Shown here piece after piece: positions 7,554-18,600 of a stretch of DNA of 64,000 bases (the first letter of the stretch is position 1; each line of letters opens with the position of its first letter). The notes beneath the pieces were generated by a model that was not told the origin of the DNA, did no database searches, and worked only from the letters and a program-made list of their open reading frames with translations. The stretch is from Waddliaceae bacterium (GTDB taxonomy: Bacteria > Chlamydiota > Chlamydiia > Chlamydiales > GCA-2709385), in the NCBI GenBank assembly GCA_002709385.1, contig PAQS01000036.1, positions 1 to 64,000 of the forward strand, given 5' to 3'. The position numbers and the translations under genes were made by a program.

Positions 7554-8873
7554 TTAGCTTCCAAAATCATCAAGTACAATACTTTCTCTTGGAACACCAT
7601 AGTCATCGAGTAGCTTCATTACGCTACTGTTATGCAATGGAGGTCCACAGCAGTAGAAAAGACATTCTTCTGGCTCATCCATCTGCTTAAGCTTACCTTC
7701 TTCAAAGGCTCTAAAGAGGAAGTTTGTTTTAGTTGGATCATCTGTAGGCCAACCTTCAGCAATATCTTCTTTAGTAGGCTCAGAAAGCACCAAGTGATAA
7801 GAGAAGTTATCAAAATCTTTCTCGAGTTCTTCATACTCTTCTTGATAGATATTCTCTTTAATAGAACGCGCTCCGTACCACATTGAAATTTTACGCTTAC
7901 TATTTTCAGTTCTTAGCAAGTGCATAATGTGGCTACGTCCAAAAGATGACCCAGCACCACCGATCAAGAAAATCAGTTCACGATCATCATCAATCATGAA
8001 AGATTCACCATAAGGACCAGAAATTTTGATTTCATCACCTGGTTTTAAGCTAAAAGTATAAGAAGAACACATCCCCCAAGGAATACCTGGAGCAAGCTTT
8101 CCACCTTGGAATGGTGGGGTTGCAATACGGATATTGAACATGACTTTTTTCCCTTCTGCAGGGTAAGAAGCCATTGAGTACGCACGAATATCTTCTGTTG
8201 CAATATGGCCGAAATCTACGTCTACACCAAATAAACCAAATTTCTCCCAATCTTCGTAATATTTCTCTTCCATGGTCTGCTTCCACTCTTCCGTATTTGT
8301 TTTGTACGGAGGAACATGAATTTGCAAATAACCACCAGAACGGTAAGGTACTTCTTCAGGAACTTCTACAACCAACTCTTTAATGAAAGTAGCTACATTG
8401 TCATTTCTAACAACTTTAGCTGACCACTCTTTCACTCCTAAAAGCTCTTCTTCTACGTGTAACTTCAAGTCTTCTTTGACTTTACACTGACAAGAAAGAC
8501 GCCATCCTTCTTTGAGTTGCTTTTTGGAAAACGTTCCCAATTCGGTACCAAGTGGCTCACCACCACCTTCTAAAACTTGTACCTTACATTGCTTACAAGT
8601 GGCTTTACCCCCGCATGGAGAAGGAATAGGTACACCATTACCAGTCAAAGCATCTAGTAAGGTGCCACCACCAGGCACTGTTTTGGTCAGTTCATCATCA
8701 TTATTAATGTAAAGCGTGCAATCGTCGGTGCTTACGAGCTTCGCTCGAGTAAAAAGAATCATCATTGCTAAACCCACACCTACAGTGACGAAGGCAAGTA
8801 CAGCAAAAACACTCAGTTTAATATCGATTCCGGCAGCAATAATCACAGCAGCTAGCGGAGCATAATCCAGCAT
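7554..8873 (-). CDS. nqrF: Na+-translocating NADH:quinone reductase subunit F
   Basis: The NADH-oxidising subunit of the sodium-pumping Na+-NQR, 439 residues. One N-terminal membrane helix is followed by a 2Fe-2S ferredoxin domain with CGGKATCKQC near residues 86-95 and a fourth Cys in RLSCQC near 126, then an FAD domain with RAYSMASYP and an NADH domain with GGAGSSFGRSH. It ends ILDDFGS, as chlamydial NqrF does to my recollection. It passes electrons from NADH through FAD and the iron-sulfur centre to the other subunits, which are not in this window. A GGAG sits five bases before the ATG. Confidence 0.95.
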   Translation of the reverse strand: MLDYAPLAAVIIAAGIDIKLSVFAVLAFVTVGVGLAMMILFTRAKLVSTDDCTLYINNDDELTKTVPGGGTLLDALTGNGVPIPSPCGGKATCKQCKVQVLEGGGEPLGTELGTFSKKQLKEGWRLSCQCKVKEDLKLHVEEELLGVKEWSAKVVRNDNVATFIKELVVEVPEEVPYRSGGYLQIHVPPYKTNTEEWKQTMEEKYYEDWEKFGLFGVDVDFGHIATEDIRAYSMASYPAEGKKVMFNIRIATPPFQGGKLAPGIPWGMCSSYTFSLKPGDEIKISGPYGESFMIDDDRELIFLIGGAGSSFGRSHIMHLLRTENSKRKISMWYGARSIKENIYQEEYEELEKDFDNFSYHLVLSEPTKEDIAEGWPTDDPTKTNFLFRAFEEGKLKQMDEPEECLFYCCGPPLHNSSVMKLLDDYGVPRESIVLDDFGS

Positions 8874-9202
8874 AAGTACTCCAGGCTAAAAGGGTTTAAA
8901 CACCTAAACTTCCTAGTAGACGTGAGGTTACGTCTAGGGGGATTCTAGAGCCATTTAGCCACTTTCTCCTTTTCTATTCAAGGAAATCGTCGAGAGGATT
9001 TTTCACTTGGTAAGAGTCTACAATTTAAAGCTTATACGCAGATTTAAACAAGTAAGTTATTTTTCTAAATAACTCACTCCAAATTCATTATAAACATTGA
9101 TTAAAAATGAAATGAATGGAATAATTTTAGCTCTTGATAGAAACTCATTTAAATCAATAATTTCTAAGAATTTAACTAGATTTCAACCATAAGGATTCGT
9201 TC
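8874..9202. promoter_or_regulatory. Divergent AT-rich spacer nqrF / htpG
   Basis: 329 bases with no gene. It must hold the promoters of nqrF and htpG. I see no CIRCE-type inverted repeat ahead of htpG. A weak pair TTGATA ... AATAAT lies near 9134-9161, 16 bases apart, and could be a sigma-70 promoter for htpG. AAGGA lies about six bases before the htpG start. Confidence 0.3.
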
Positions 9203-11056
9203 ATGTCGACAGGTCAACTAAAGATCCACAGCGAAAATATTCTTCCTATTATAAAAAAATGGCTTTACAGCGAAAAAGACATATTTGTTCGTGAATTGGT
9301 ATCTAATGCTTGCGATGCAATCAAAAAGTTGAAAATTCTTCGAGATCAAGGTCTTGCTGATTACGAAGACGAAGGAATTCGCATCGATATTCGTATTGAT
9401 AAAGAGAAACGTACTTTAACTTTTTCTGATACTGGAATTGGTATGACTGCAGAAGAAGTGGAAAAGTACATTGCTCAGCTAGCTTTTTCTGGAGCAGAAG
9501 AATTTGTTGAGAAGTATCAATCAGATAAGAGCGAAGATCAGGTCATTGGACACTTTGGTTTAGGTTTTTACTCTGCTTACATGGTAAGTAGCCTTGTATC
9601 TATCAGCACTCTTTCATATCAAAAAGATGCAAGCGCAGCTAATTGGAGTTGCGATGGTTCTTCTGAGTATTCTTTAGAAAATGGAGAAAAAGAAGAGCGT
9701 GGAACAGAAATTACTCTTCATATTACGGATGAAGAAGAAGAGTTTTTAGAAGAAGCACGTCTCCGTGAAATTCTTAATAAATACTGCCTCTTTTTAGAAG
9801 CTCCTATTTATTTAAATGATGAGCGCATTAATGAGACAGAACCTCTTTGGCTAAAAGCTCCTAGCGAGTGTACAGATGAAGATTACCTTCAGTTTTACCG
9901 AAAGCTACATCCATTCAAGGAAGAGCCTTTATTTTGGATTCATTTGAATGTCGACTATCCATTTAACTTAAAAGGTATTCTATATTTCCCTCGTATGCGT
10001 CGAGATATCGATTTAAATCGTTGTGAAATTGGCCTTTACTGCAACCGTGTATTTGTAAGTGATAATTGTAAGGAAATTCTTCCTGAATACCTTATGATGT
10101 TACATGGAGCTATTGATAGTCCGGATATTCCTTTGAATGTTTCAAGAAGTTATCTGCAGGTAGACCGTACTGTTCGTCAGGTTGGTCAGCACATCAGTAA
10201 AAAAGTAGCAGACCGCTTAAAGTCTTTACATAGAAGTGACAAAGAGAAGTTTCTTGAGTCTTGGAAAAACGTTGAGCTTATTGTGAAGCTTGGCGCTATT
10301 CAAGATGAAAAATTCTATGAAAAAGTGAAAGAGATTCTTCTTTGGAAAAATACTGATAGTGAATGGACAACAATCGAAGACTATCTAGAACGTAACAAAG
10401 ATAAAAATAGCGATACTGTTTTCTATTCAGGTGACGAAAAGCTTCAGAGTGCTCTTCTTGAAACTTATAAAAGTAAAGGAATTGAAGTTCTTTACACAAA
10501 TCCTTGGATTGACAATCACTTGATTCAGTACCTTGAAGGTAAACTTTCTCCAGTGAAATTTAAGCGTGTAGATGGAAGCTTAGACGATAGTATTTTGGAT
10601 AAAGACCGAGAAAATACGGTTCTCGACTCTGAAGGCAAAACACAATCTGCGCATTTAGCTGAACTGATTAAAGGGCATTTAGGAAAAGAGCAAGTAGAAG
10701 TAGAGGCTAAAAGCCTTGCTAGTGATCAGCTTCCTGCTTTCATTATGATTGATGAAGATCAGCGTAGAATGAGAGAGTATATGATGTCTTCTAATCCAGA
10801 TATGGCTCCTGAGATGCTTAGCGCATTTGCAAAGCAAACATTTGTAGTAAATACAAATAACTCTCTTGTTCAATCTATTCAGGATTTAAATAAGACTGAT
10901 CCAGCCATTGCTAAGGAACTAAGCGAACAACTCTATGATTTGACTCTTCTTTCACAAAGAGAGATGGATGTGAATGCACTAGGAACATATGTAAGCAAAA
11001 GTACGGCTCTTCTCGAGCAGCTTGCACAAAAACTTGTTTCCAAGCCTGCATCTTAA
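9203..11056 (+). CDS. htpG: Hsp90 chaperone HtpG
   Basis: Hsp90 homologue of 617 residues, close to the E. coli length. The N-terminal GHKL ATPase domain shows ELVSNACDAIKKL, the ADP-binding loop DTGIGMTAEE, and the lid glycines GHFGLGFYSAYMV. The middle domain includes LPLNVSRSYLQ (here IPLNVSRSYLQ) with its gamma-phosphate-contacting Arg, and the C-terminal dimerisation domain follows. It folds or protects client proteins in the cytoplasm with ATP. A 12-bp hairpin closes the transcript, so it seems to be monocistronic. Confidence 0.95.
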   Translation: MSTGQLKIHSENILPIIKKWLYSEKDIFVRELVSNACDAIKKLKILRDQGLADYEDEGIRIDIRIDKEKRTLTFSDTGIGMTAEEVEKYIAQLAFSGAEEFVEKYQSDKSEDQVIGHFGLGFYSAYMVSSLVSISTLSYQKDASAANWSCDGSSEYSLENGEKEERGTEITLHITDEEEEFLEEARLREILNKYCLFLEAPIYLNDERINETEPLWLKAPSECTDEDYLQFYRKLHPFKEEPLFWIHLNVDYPFNLKGILYFPRMRRDIDLNRCEIGLYCNRVFVSDNCKEILPEYLMMLHGAIDSPDIPLNVSRSYLQVDRTVRQVGQHISKKVADRLKSLHRSDKEKFLESWKNVELIVKLGAIQDEKFYEKVKEILLWKNTDSEWTTIEDYLERNKDKNSDTVFYSGDEKLQSALLETYKSKGIEVLYTNPWIDNHLIQYLEGKLSPVKFKRVDGSLDDSILDKDRENTVLDSEGKTQSAHLAELIKGHLGKEQVEVEAKSLASDQLPAFIMIDEDQRRMREYMMSSNPDMAPEMLSAFAKQTFVVNTNNSLVQSIQDLNKTDPAIAKELSEQLYDLTLLSQREMDVNALGTYVSKSTALLEQLAQKLVSKPAS

Positions 11057-11061
11057 TAAAA

Positions 11062-11100
11062 ATTTCGGAGGGGTCATTTTGTCCCCTCCGAAATCTATTT
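11062..11100 (+). terminator. Terminator after htpG
   Basis: Perfect 12-bp stem 11062-11073/11083-11094 with a 9-base loop; the following bases (CTATTT) are only moderately T-rich. Confidence 0.7.
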
Positions 11101-11158
11101 GATTCTCTCCCTTCAAACAATTATAGAAACAATGGACCCCTGATCGAAAGGCTAGCCA

Positions 11159-12379
11159 ATGTTTCGTCTTTATCTTATTTTTTCTTTATTCAGCTACTTC
11201 CTGATTTCTGACTCTCTATTTTCTGAGGAAAAATTAGAATTGCCCGCTGTATATCTTACCTGGGATCAATCTCCTTTAGAAACCATCACTGTTCGCTGGT
11301 TTTCCGATCAAAAAGACCCTAGAGATAAGCAAATTCTCTATCGCCTTAAGGGCACAAAAAAATGGGAAAAACTCATCGCTAGTACAACAACTTTTTTGCG
11401 CAGCGATTATTTCATTCACAACGCAACGATTCATAATTTGTATCCAGATACAGATTACGAATTCATGGTTTTCAATAGTTCTGAAATATTTTGGTTTCGC
11501 AGCCTCCCTAAGGATCCCAGCAAAGCAATTCGATTTGTTGTAGGTGGAGATGTTTATAGAGGCGGACAAGCAGGTCCGCGAAATACAGATATTGAATTGG
11601 GAAGACAGGACCCTATGTTTGTCGTATTCGGTGGCGATTTAGTCTATGTAAAATATAAACTTCTCGCTTCTAAATATAAGCTATATGATCTCTGGGTATC
11701 CTGGATCAATTCTTGGAAAGAACTACTTCGCACCCCAAATGGACGCATGTTTCCCATTCTAGCTGCGATAGGTAATCATGATGTTCGCGGACAGTTTAAA
11801 AGAAAACCTCGATCCGCTCATACATTTTATGAACTTTTTCCTTTCCCCAAAGAACATCTAGGTTACCAAGTACTTGATTTTGGAAATCGCTTAAGCTTAT
11901 TTCTTTTAGATACAGCTCATACCAACCCTATTTCTGCAGATCAAACAAATTGGCTACATAAAAATTTATCCGAGAGAAGCGAACAAAGACATAAGCTTGC
12001 AGTGTATCATGTACCTGCCTACCCTTCTCATCGTTCATACAAAGGAGATGTATCTTCTTTGATTCGTAAATCTTGGGTTCCACTATTTGACCGATTCGGA
12101 CTGCATACTGCATTTGAACACCATGACCATACATTGAAAAGGACTCCTAGGCTACGCAATAATCAACCACATCCAGAAGGAGTTTTATATTTAGGAGATG
12201 GTGCCTGGTCTAGTGGACCAAGAGAAGTTAAGCCTGCAGAAAATGTCTGGTTTCTGGAAAAAACGAAATCTGTTCGTCACTTTTGGCTAATTGAACTTGA
12301 TGAAAATAAACGTTCATTTACTGCAATTAATGGCGAAGGAGGGATTGAAGACTTAGTTGAACAAAATCTAAACCATTAA
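11159..12379 (+). CDS. Secreted purple-acid-phosphatase-like metallophosphoesterase
   Basis: A 406-residue protein with an N-terminal signal peptide (hydrophobic residues 3-20), a fibronectin-III-like domain (YLTWDQSPLETITVRW to about residue 110) and a calcineurin-type phosphoesterase domain. Metal motifs in order: GGDVY, GGDLVYVKY, GNHDVRG, VYHVPAYPS and FEHHDHTLKR. This is the order of purple acid phosphatases, which use a two-metal centre to hydrolyse phosphate esters outside the cytoplasm. The last motif, normally GHxH, reads HHDH. AAAGG precedes the ATG. It stands alone between htpG and the giant gene. Substrate unknown; phosphate scavenging or host phosphoester hydrolysis are guesses. 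Confidence 0.8.
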   Translation: MFRLYLIFSLFSYFLISDSLFSEEKLELPAVYLTWDQSPLETITVRWFSDQKDPRDKQILYRLKGTKKWEKLIASTTTFLRSDYFIHNATIHNLYPDTDYEFMVFNSSEIFWFRSLPKDPSKAIRFVVGGDVYRGGQAGPRNTDIELGRQDPMFVVFGGDLVYVKYKLLASKYKLYDLWVSWINSWKELLRTPNGRMFPILAAIGNHDVRGQFKRKPRSAHTFYELFPFPKEHLGYQVLDFGNRLSLFLLDTAHTNPISADQTNWLHKNLSERSEQRHKLAVYHVPAYPSHRSYKGDVSSLIRKSWVPLFDRFGLHTAFEHHDHTLKRTPRLRNNQPHPEGVLYLGDGAWSSGPREVKPAENVWFLEKTKSVRHFWLIELDENKRSFTAINGEGGIEDLVEQNLNH

Positions 12380-12550
12380 AAAATAGTAAGAAAACAAAAA
12401 TTAATACGTATTATAAAACAAAAAACAAAAACACAAATTATTTTGCTTTTCAGCAATATTCATACCAAACCTACTATTCTTAATTTCTTATATTTATGTT
12501 CAGTGGTTCGATTTTTATTAAAAATAAGTGAAATTCTTTTTTAAAAGACC

Positions 12551-12580
12551 ATGACAAAGTCTAGAAATTTTTGCTATGTT
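12551..12580 (+). promoter_or_regulatory. Candidate sigma-70 promoter of the giant gene
   Basis: ATGACA (12551-12556) and TATGTT (12575-12580) are 18 bases apart, and the -10 box has a TG one base upstream (extended -10). This would give a leader of roughly 58 bases before the ATG at 12645. The 265 bases after the phosphatase stop are otherwise A/T-rich with AAACAAAAA tracts. Confidence 0.4.
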
Positions 12581-12644
12581 GCGGACGTAGAGATATATCA
12601 TCTTAACCCTGCTTTTTGTTGGGGTAGGAGTAAGGAGCGTGATC

Positions 12645-15600
12645 ATGAGGCTATGGTCTCTGTGGTGGACACTAATATGCGTTTTGCTTTGCGGAGTAAC
12701 TTTTGGAAATACAAGCTTTTCCGAAGATGACGCCGAGTTTTATGAAGGATCTCGTCGGGTTTTTTCCGTTGATAAAGCAATTAAAATTCGTACTCGAGAA
12801 GGAAAGGTTTATACCCATATCGAGGGTGTGGAACCTGACTGGCGTGTAGGTGCAATTCGTCGCGTTACACAAAGGCATCTTCCCATATATGGTGATGGGA
12901 CGGAGTATACTTTCCATCCTAGTCGAAGCAGTGGATATCAGATGGTAGAAGAATCTGCTGCAACAGGTACCCTATCTGTCCATATTGACCCAAATACACA
13001 AAATGATCTGAGTTATATTATTCGCCAAGGCTCTCGTATTGTTTTACGAGGTAATATTCCACAGAATAAATTTTCTCGTCCTGTTGATATTTCTCTCCCT
13101 ATTGGAAATTATAGTTTTCAAACAGTTTCTGTGGGTTACGATACTCAATCTCCTATTCCTTTTACCATCAATCAGGCACAAGTTACTGTTAATTTAAAGG
13201 TTGGCTTAAATAGTCCTGAAACAGTCCTCCGTGTGATTACCGATCCTCCTGGTCTTTTAAAAGGACAAACTGCAATTCTTAGGAAAATTGATCCAGAAGG
13301 TTTTAGAGAAGAATGGCAAAAAGAAATTTCTGTTGAAGATAAGAAAATTGCCCTGCCTTCAGGAGAGTATACTGTTGAATTTCCCTCTGTTGAAGGATAT
13401 GTGAGCCCAGGGAAACACGGAGTTGTTGGTCGCTTTGTTCTTAATGAAGAAACTTCACCACAAGTGATTGTTGGAAACTACAAAGCAAAAGTAGGTAAGC
13501 TTTCTCTTAGTTTTCATACAAATGCAAGTCCTGATTTGTTAGATGATGTAATTGTTTGGATTACAGATCCCGAAGGCAACAAACGCCCTGCATACGATAT
13601 TGGTGCAAGACGGCATACCGATGCCTTTGGAAAAGTTGGTCTTTTATTAGATCAATTGAAGCCAGGAAATTACTTAATCGAATTTGATACTTCTCGAGCC
13701 GGCGGAAAATTACAAGTTCCACAATCTCAAAATATCACTGTTAGTGTTGATCAAATGACACGTCTAACCCAGTTTTTGCCTATGCAACTGGGAAGTTTAG
13801 AGGCATCCGTTCATGTACCAAGAGACTCTCGTTTAGTTAGAACCGACTACCCGGCCTTAATTTTAAGAGATTCTAAGCAAAAAATCGTTAAGCGTTCAGA
13901 AAATGGCTACCTATACGCTCAGAATTTAGCTGTAGGAAATTATGAATTAAGTTTTGAACCATTAGATGATTTTGATCATCCTGAACCAATAAAAGTAGAA
14001 ATCGAAGCAAATGAAACCGCAGGGCCTTTTGTTGGAAAGTATGTCAAAGGTAAGGGAACTCTTATTGTTGACTATGATACTGGTCAAGATTCAGATCGTT
14101 TAGATCGCATACGTTTTTGGTTAGTTGATTCTAGTGGACGCAGAACTATGTATCCTGATCAAGGACTTATCGAGCGTGTTCCAGACCAAGAAGGTATGCG
14201 TGTTCATATTGCTGATCTTCCTATTGGCGAATATACTTTAGAGTTTTTGGTTCCTAATACAGACTTACTTTTTGAGCATGTACCAAAACAAACGCTATCG
14301 ATTAAAAAAGACCAGGTTGTGCATATAGCTCAAAGTATTCGACCTCAATACGGTTCTGTAAAAATTGCCGTAGATCTTCCTCCTGATATGAAAGGAGCGA
14401 AGCTACCTAGGATTCGTCTTATTGGTCCCTCTGCAGGAGCAATGAAAGAAAGCGCAAGTGGTTATTTAAACGAAGAGCGTTTAAGCCCAGGAAATTACCG
14501 TATTGTTTTCGAAGATACTCCGGATCTTCTTTCACCAGACCCTATTGACATTACCATCCATCCTCGAAAAACAGCAGGGCCATTTATTGGTCACTATCGT
14601 CAGGCTACTGGCTCTGTTATCGTATCTTATGATACTGGCCCAAATGCAGAACGTTTGGATTATGTACGCTTTGTACTATCTGACGGAAAAGGTATGCGAA
14701 GAACTTTTCCTGAAGAAGGACAAGCTACAATCAATCGTACAAAAGATAATGGAATGGAAGTTGAGATTAACGATCTTCCTATTGGTAGCTATTCCATTGA
14801 TTTTATTGTTCCAAATGCAGACGGTTTGTTTCCAAATACAGCACAACAATTTTTCCATGTTCGAAAAGGAGAGCAGGTTCGTGTACGCGAAAGTTTAACA
14901 CCACGCTATTCTGTTCTTCGAGCTAAAACTGAGTTACCTGGCGACTACAATGACACTGCTCCACAAATTGAATTACGCAAAAAAAATGGATCTGTCATTG
15001 CACGTGGTGTTGGCGGTTCTTTAGAGCAGGCGAAATTACTTCCAGGAGATTATACAGTTCACTTTTCTGATATCTCAACACTAACTCCACCAGAACCTAT
15101 TGAAATTAGTTTAAAAGCAGGGCAACAAATTACAGGAGTTGTTGGTCGTTATACAGAAGGTACTGGCGATTTAATCGTATCTTTTTCGGTAAAAGGACAT
15201 AAAGACTTACTCAATCAAATTTATTTCTTTCTCATAGATAAAGATAATCGCCGCAATCGCTACCCACTTTCTCAACAGTATTTAGATGATCAAAATACTG
15301 GTGAACGTAAAGTAGTGATTCATGATTTACCTGTTGGTGATTATTTCCTTGATTTTTCATTTCAAGGAGAAGATAGGCTTATTGCTGACCCTCCAACACG
15401 AAAAATTCGTATTCAAAGAGAAAAAACAACAGAGTGGCACGAAAGTTTTCAGCCTCAAGTTGGTGGAATTGAAGCAAATGTACGTTTAGAAAATCATTAC
15501 CATGGATTTGCAAAAGTTCCAGAAATTCAAGTTCGTGACCATTTAGGACGATTGATCAAGAAATCAAATTCTGACTATCTCTTAGTGAATGACTTGCTTC

Positions 15601-18600
15601 CAGGTCAGTATCAAGTCTACTTTGAAAAATTAGAAAACTATGTTACTCCAGATCCTATCTATGTCACTGTACTACCAAATGCTATCACAGGACCAATCAC
15701 AGGCGAATACCGTTCAGGCTCAGGCTCATTGCTTGTCAACTATTCTACAGGAGATGCAAAAAACTACTTAGATCAAGTTCGCTTTTGGTTAGTTGACCCA
15801 AGTGGAAAACGAACTATGTATCCTATTGCTGAAGATTATCATGATCTACCTGAGAATATGGGACGTGAAGTTCATATTGAGCACCTCAAACCTGGTGCTT
15901 ATCAAATAGAGTTTTTTGTTCCAAAAGAAGGACAACTTTTCCCTGCTGTTCCTATGCAGTCTGTTTATATTGAACATGGACAACAAAGTCGCTTAAATCA
16001 GGAGATACTTCCTCTCTATGCTTCTTTGTCTGTACGCGCTCAATTACCTAAAGAGCAGACTCATTCTAATATGACTCGTCCTATGATAACAGTCCGAAAC
16101 CACTTAGGTATTCCGGTTGCTGAGTCAGCTGGCGGATCTATTGATCATTTACCCCCTGGTGAATACTCTGTACATTTTGAAGAACTTGCTGGATATAGAA
16201 GTCCTGATCCTCAAACTGTGGTTCTTTCAGCAAATGAGCACGTAGGACCAGTCGTTGGTTATTATGATTTGCATACAGGTTCTCTTGTTGTAAGTTGGTC
16301 TACAGGTGAATTTGAAGAGCGTATTGATGAAGTAAAGTTTTGGCTGACCACGCCTTATAAAAAGCGAATCGAATTTCCTGGGAATCATCAAATTATTTAC
16401 GATTCTCTTACACATACGCGCAAAGTATACATTGAGCAACTTCCACAAGGAAACTATACAGTAGAATTTGATATACCAAATTCTGACCGTCTATTTGAAA
16501 GCTTTAGCCGCAAAAATTTCTCTATCCTTGCTGGTGAAACAAAAGAAGTTACACAAGCCTTTGTTCCACAATACGGTGGCTTGCGTGTTAAGGTTGCTCT
16601 AGACCCTCAAATCAGTTCTAGTAATACATTTCCAGAGATTGTGGTTTATAATAGTGATGGCGAAATGAAAGCACGTACTGAAGAAGGAGTTCTTCAGTTA
16701 CAATATCTTCCACCTGGTCACTATGAGGTTGTATTTGGAGAACATCCAGATTTTATTGCTCCAGATCCTATTTCTATACGAGTTCGTCCTTTACAAGTGA
16801 CTCCTTGGCAGCTAGGAAAGTATCTTCCTGGTGTAGGAAGCCTTATTGTAAAAGTTGATACAGGCCCATTAGCAGAGCGCTTAGATCAAGTACGCATGTG
16901 GTTAGAAGATAACGAAGGGAAAAAACACTGGTATCCTCCCCGTAGATGGCAATCTTTTGGGAAAAGAGAAGGAAACTCACGCATCATTAGTATTAGTGAT
17001 CTGCCAAGTGGCCCTTATCGCTTAGGCTTCTCCTTACCCAATGATGATGAGCTTTTTGATCTCGATAAGACTCTTGATATTCATATTCGAAACAAAGAAG
17101 TTCTAAAATTAGAACACAGCCTAGAAGCTCGTTATGCAAGTTTAAATGCCGAAGTGAGCTTTAAAGGACCAGTAAGCGGAAGTCCTTCTCCTGAAATCCA
17201 GCTTAAAAATAGCAAAGGAAAAATCATCGCTCGATCCGAAAACGGTAAATTGAATGTTCATGCTATCCTACCCGGATCATATTCAGTGGATTTTGAAGAG
17301 CTTTCCGGTTTTCATAATCCTAAAAAGCACAACTTAGACATTAAAGTTGGTGATTATATTGGACCGGTGATCGGAGAGTATCAAGCTAAAACAGGAAAAC
17401 TTCTTGTTCAATACCGTACTAATCAAGAAAACGCCTATATCGATCACGTAAAAGTCATACTCAAAGATAGAAATGGCAATATTTTTGATCAGTCTAAACC
17501 AGGTGCATTACGTGATTCAAATGCAGGCCAAGGCAAAGAACTTACTTTTAATGAAGTTCCTTTTGGAGACTATACCCTGCATTTTGATGTACCGAATTAT
17601 GACCGTTTATTCAAAGATATTCCTGAAACAAGAGTTACAATTAACTCAGAAGAACTTGCTGTAGTACAGAAAGATATTAGCCCTAACTACGGGGCACTAC
17701 AAGCACGGGTTGAACTACCTGAAGATCACTTAGAAGAACAAGCACCAGAGATGGTTTTGAAAGATCAATGGGGTAATTTAAAAGCTCGTTCATCTTATGG
17801 CTCATTAAATGTGGCAGATCTTCTACCTGGAAATTATGTTATTGCTTTTGAAGATGATGATCGTTTCGAAAAACCTGATGATATTGCTGTAGCGATAGAT
17901 GGAGCAGAGAAGGAAAAATCTATTGTCGCTCAATATCGCCCTGCATCTGGTAATCTCATTGTACGTTATGATACTGATGAGAATGATTTACTCTTGGATG
18001 ATGTTGAGTTTTCTATTACCGATAGATATGGTCGAATGAAAATCTATCCTAATAAGAAAACTCCTGCACAAGAAGACCCTGCTATGGGCGGCCTTCAAGT
18101 TTCGATTCCTGATCTTCCTGTTGGTAGCTATAAAGTTCAGTTTATTTTACCTGGCGAACAAGGGGTTTTCGAGAATATCGAGCCTGAAATTGTTACAGTT
18201 CGAAAAGGAAGTATTACTGAGCATATTCAAGAGATCAAGATTCGTTATGCTAGTGTTTATGTAAGAACAGACCTCCCAAAAGCTTCTGAGCAAAGAGGCA
18301 TGGTTCCAAGTATTTTCCTAAAGAACCAAAGTGGAATCGTTGTTGCAGAAGGACAAGGAACATTACATGTAGAACAGGTTATCCCTGGCAATTACACTAT
18401 TGAATTTTCTGAATTAAAAGATCATTTTACTCCAAATGCTTTCAGTGTAAGACTACAGCCTGATGAATTCTCTAATTCTATTGTAGGAAAGTACTTTTTA
18501 GGTCGTGGTAGTGCGATTATTTCGTACAATACTGGTCCTAAACAAGAACGTTTAGACCGAGTACGTCTATGGCTAATTGATCCAGATGGAAAACGTGTTA

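Noticed and set aside
8874-9202. HrcA/CIRCE heat-shock operator ahead of htpG
   Set aside because: No TTAGCACTC-N9-GAGTGCTAA-like inverted repeat is present.
14503-14898. Open frames in other phases inside the giant gene
   Set aside because: They are shadows of the repeat-coding frame; their sequence follows from it and they lack start signals.
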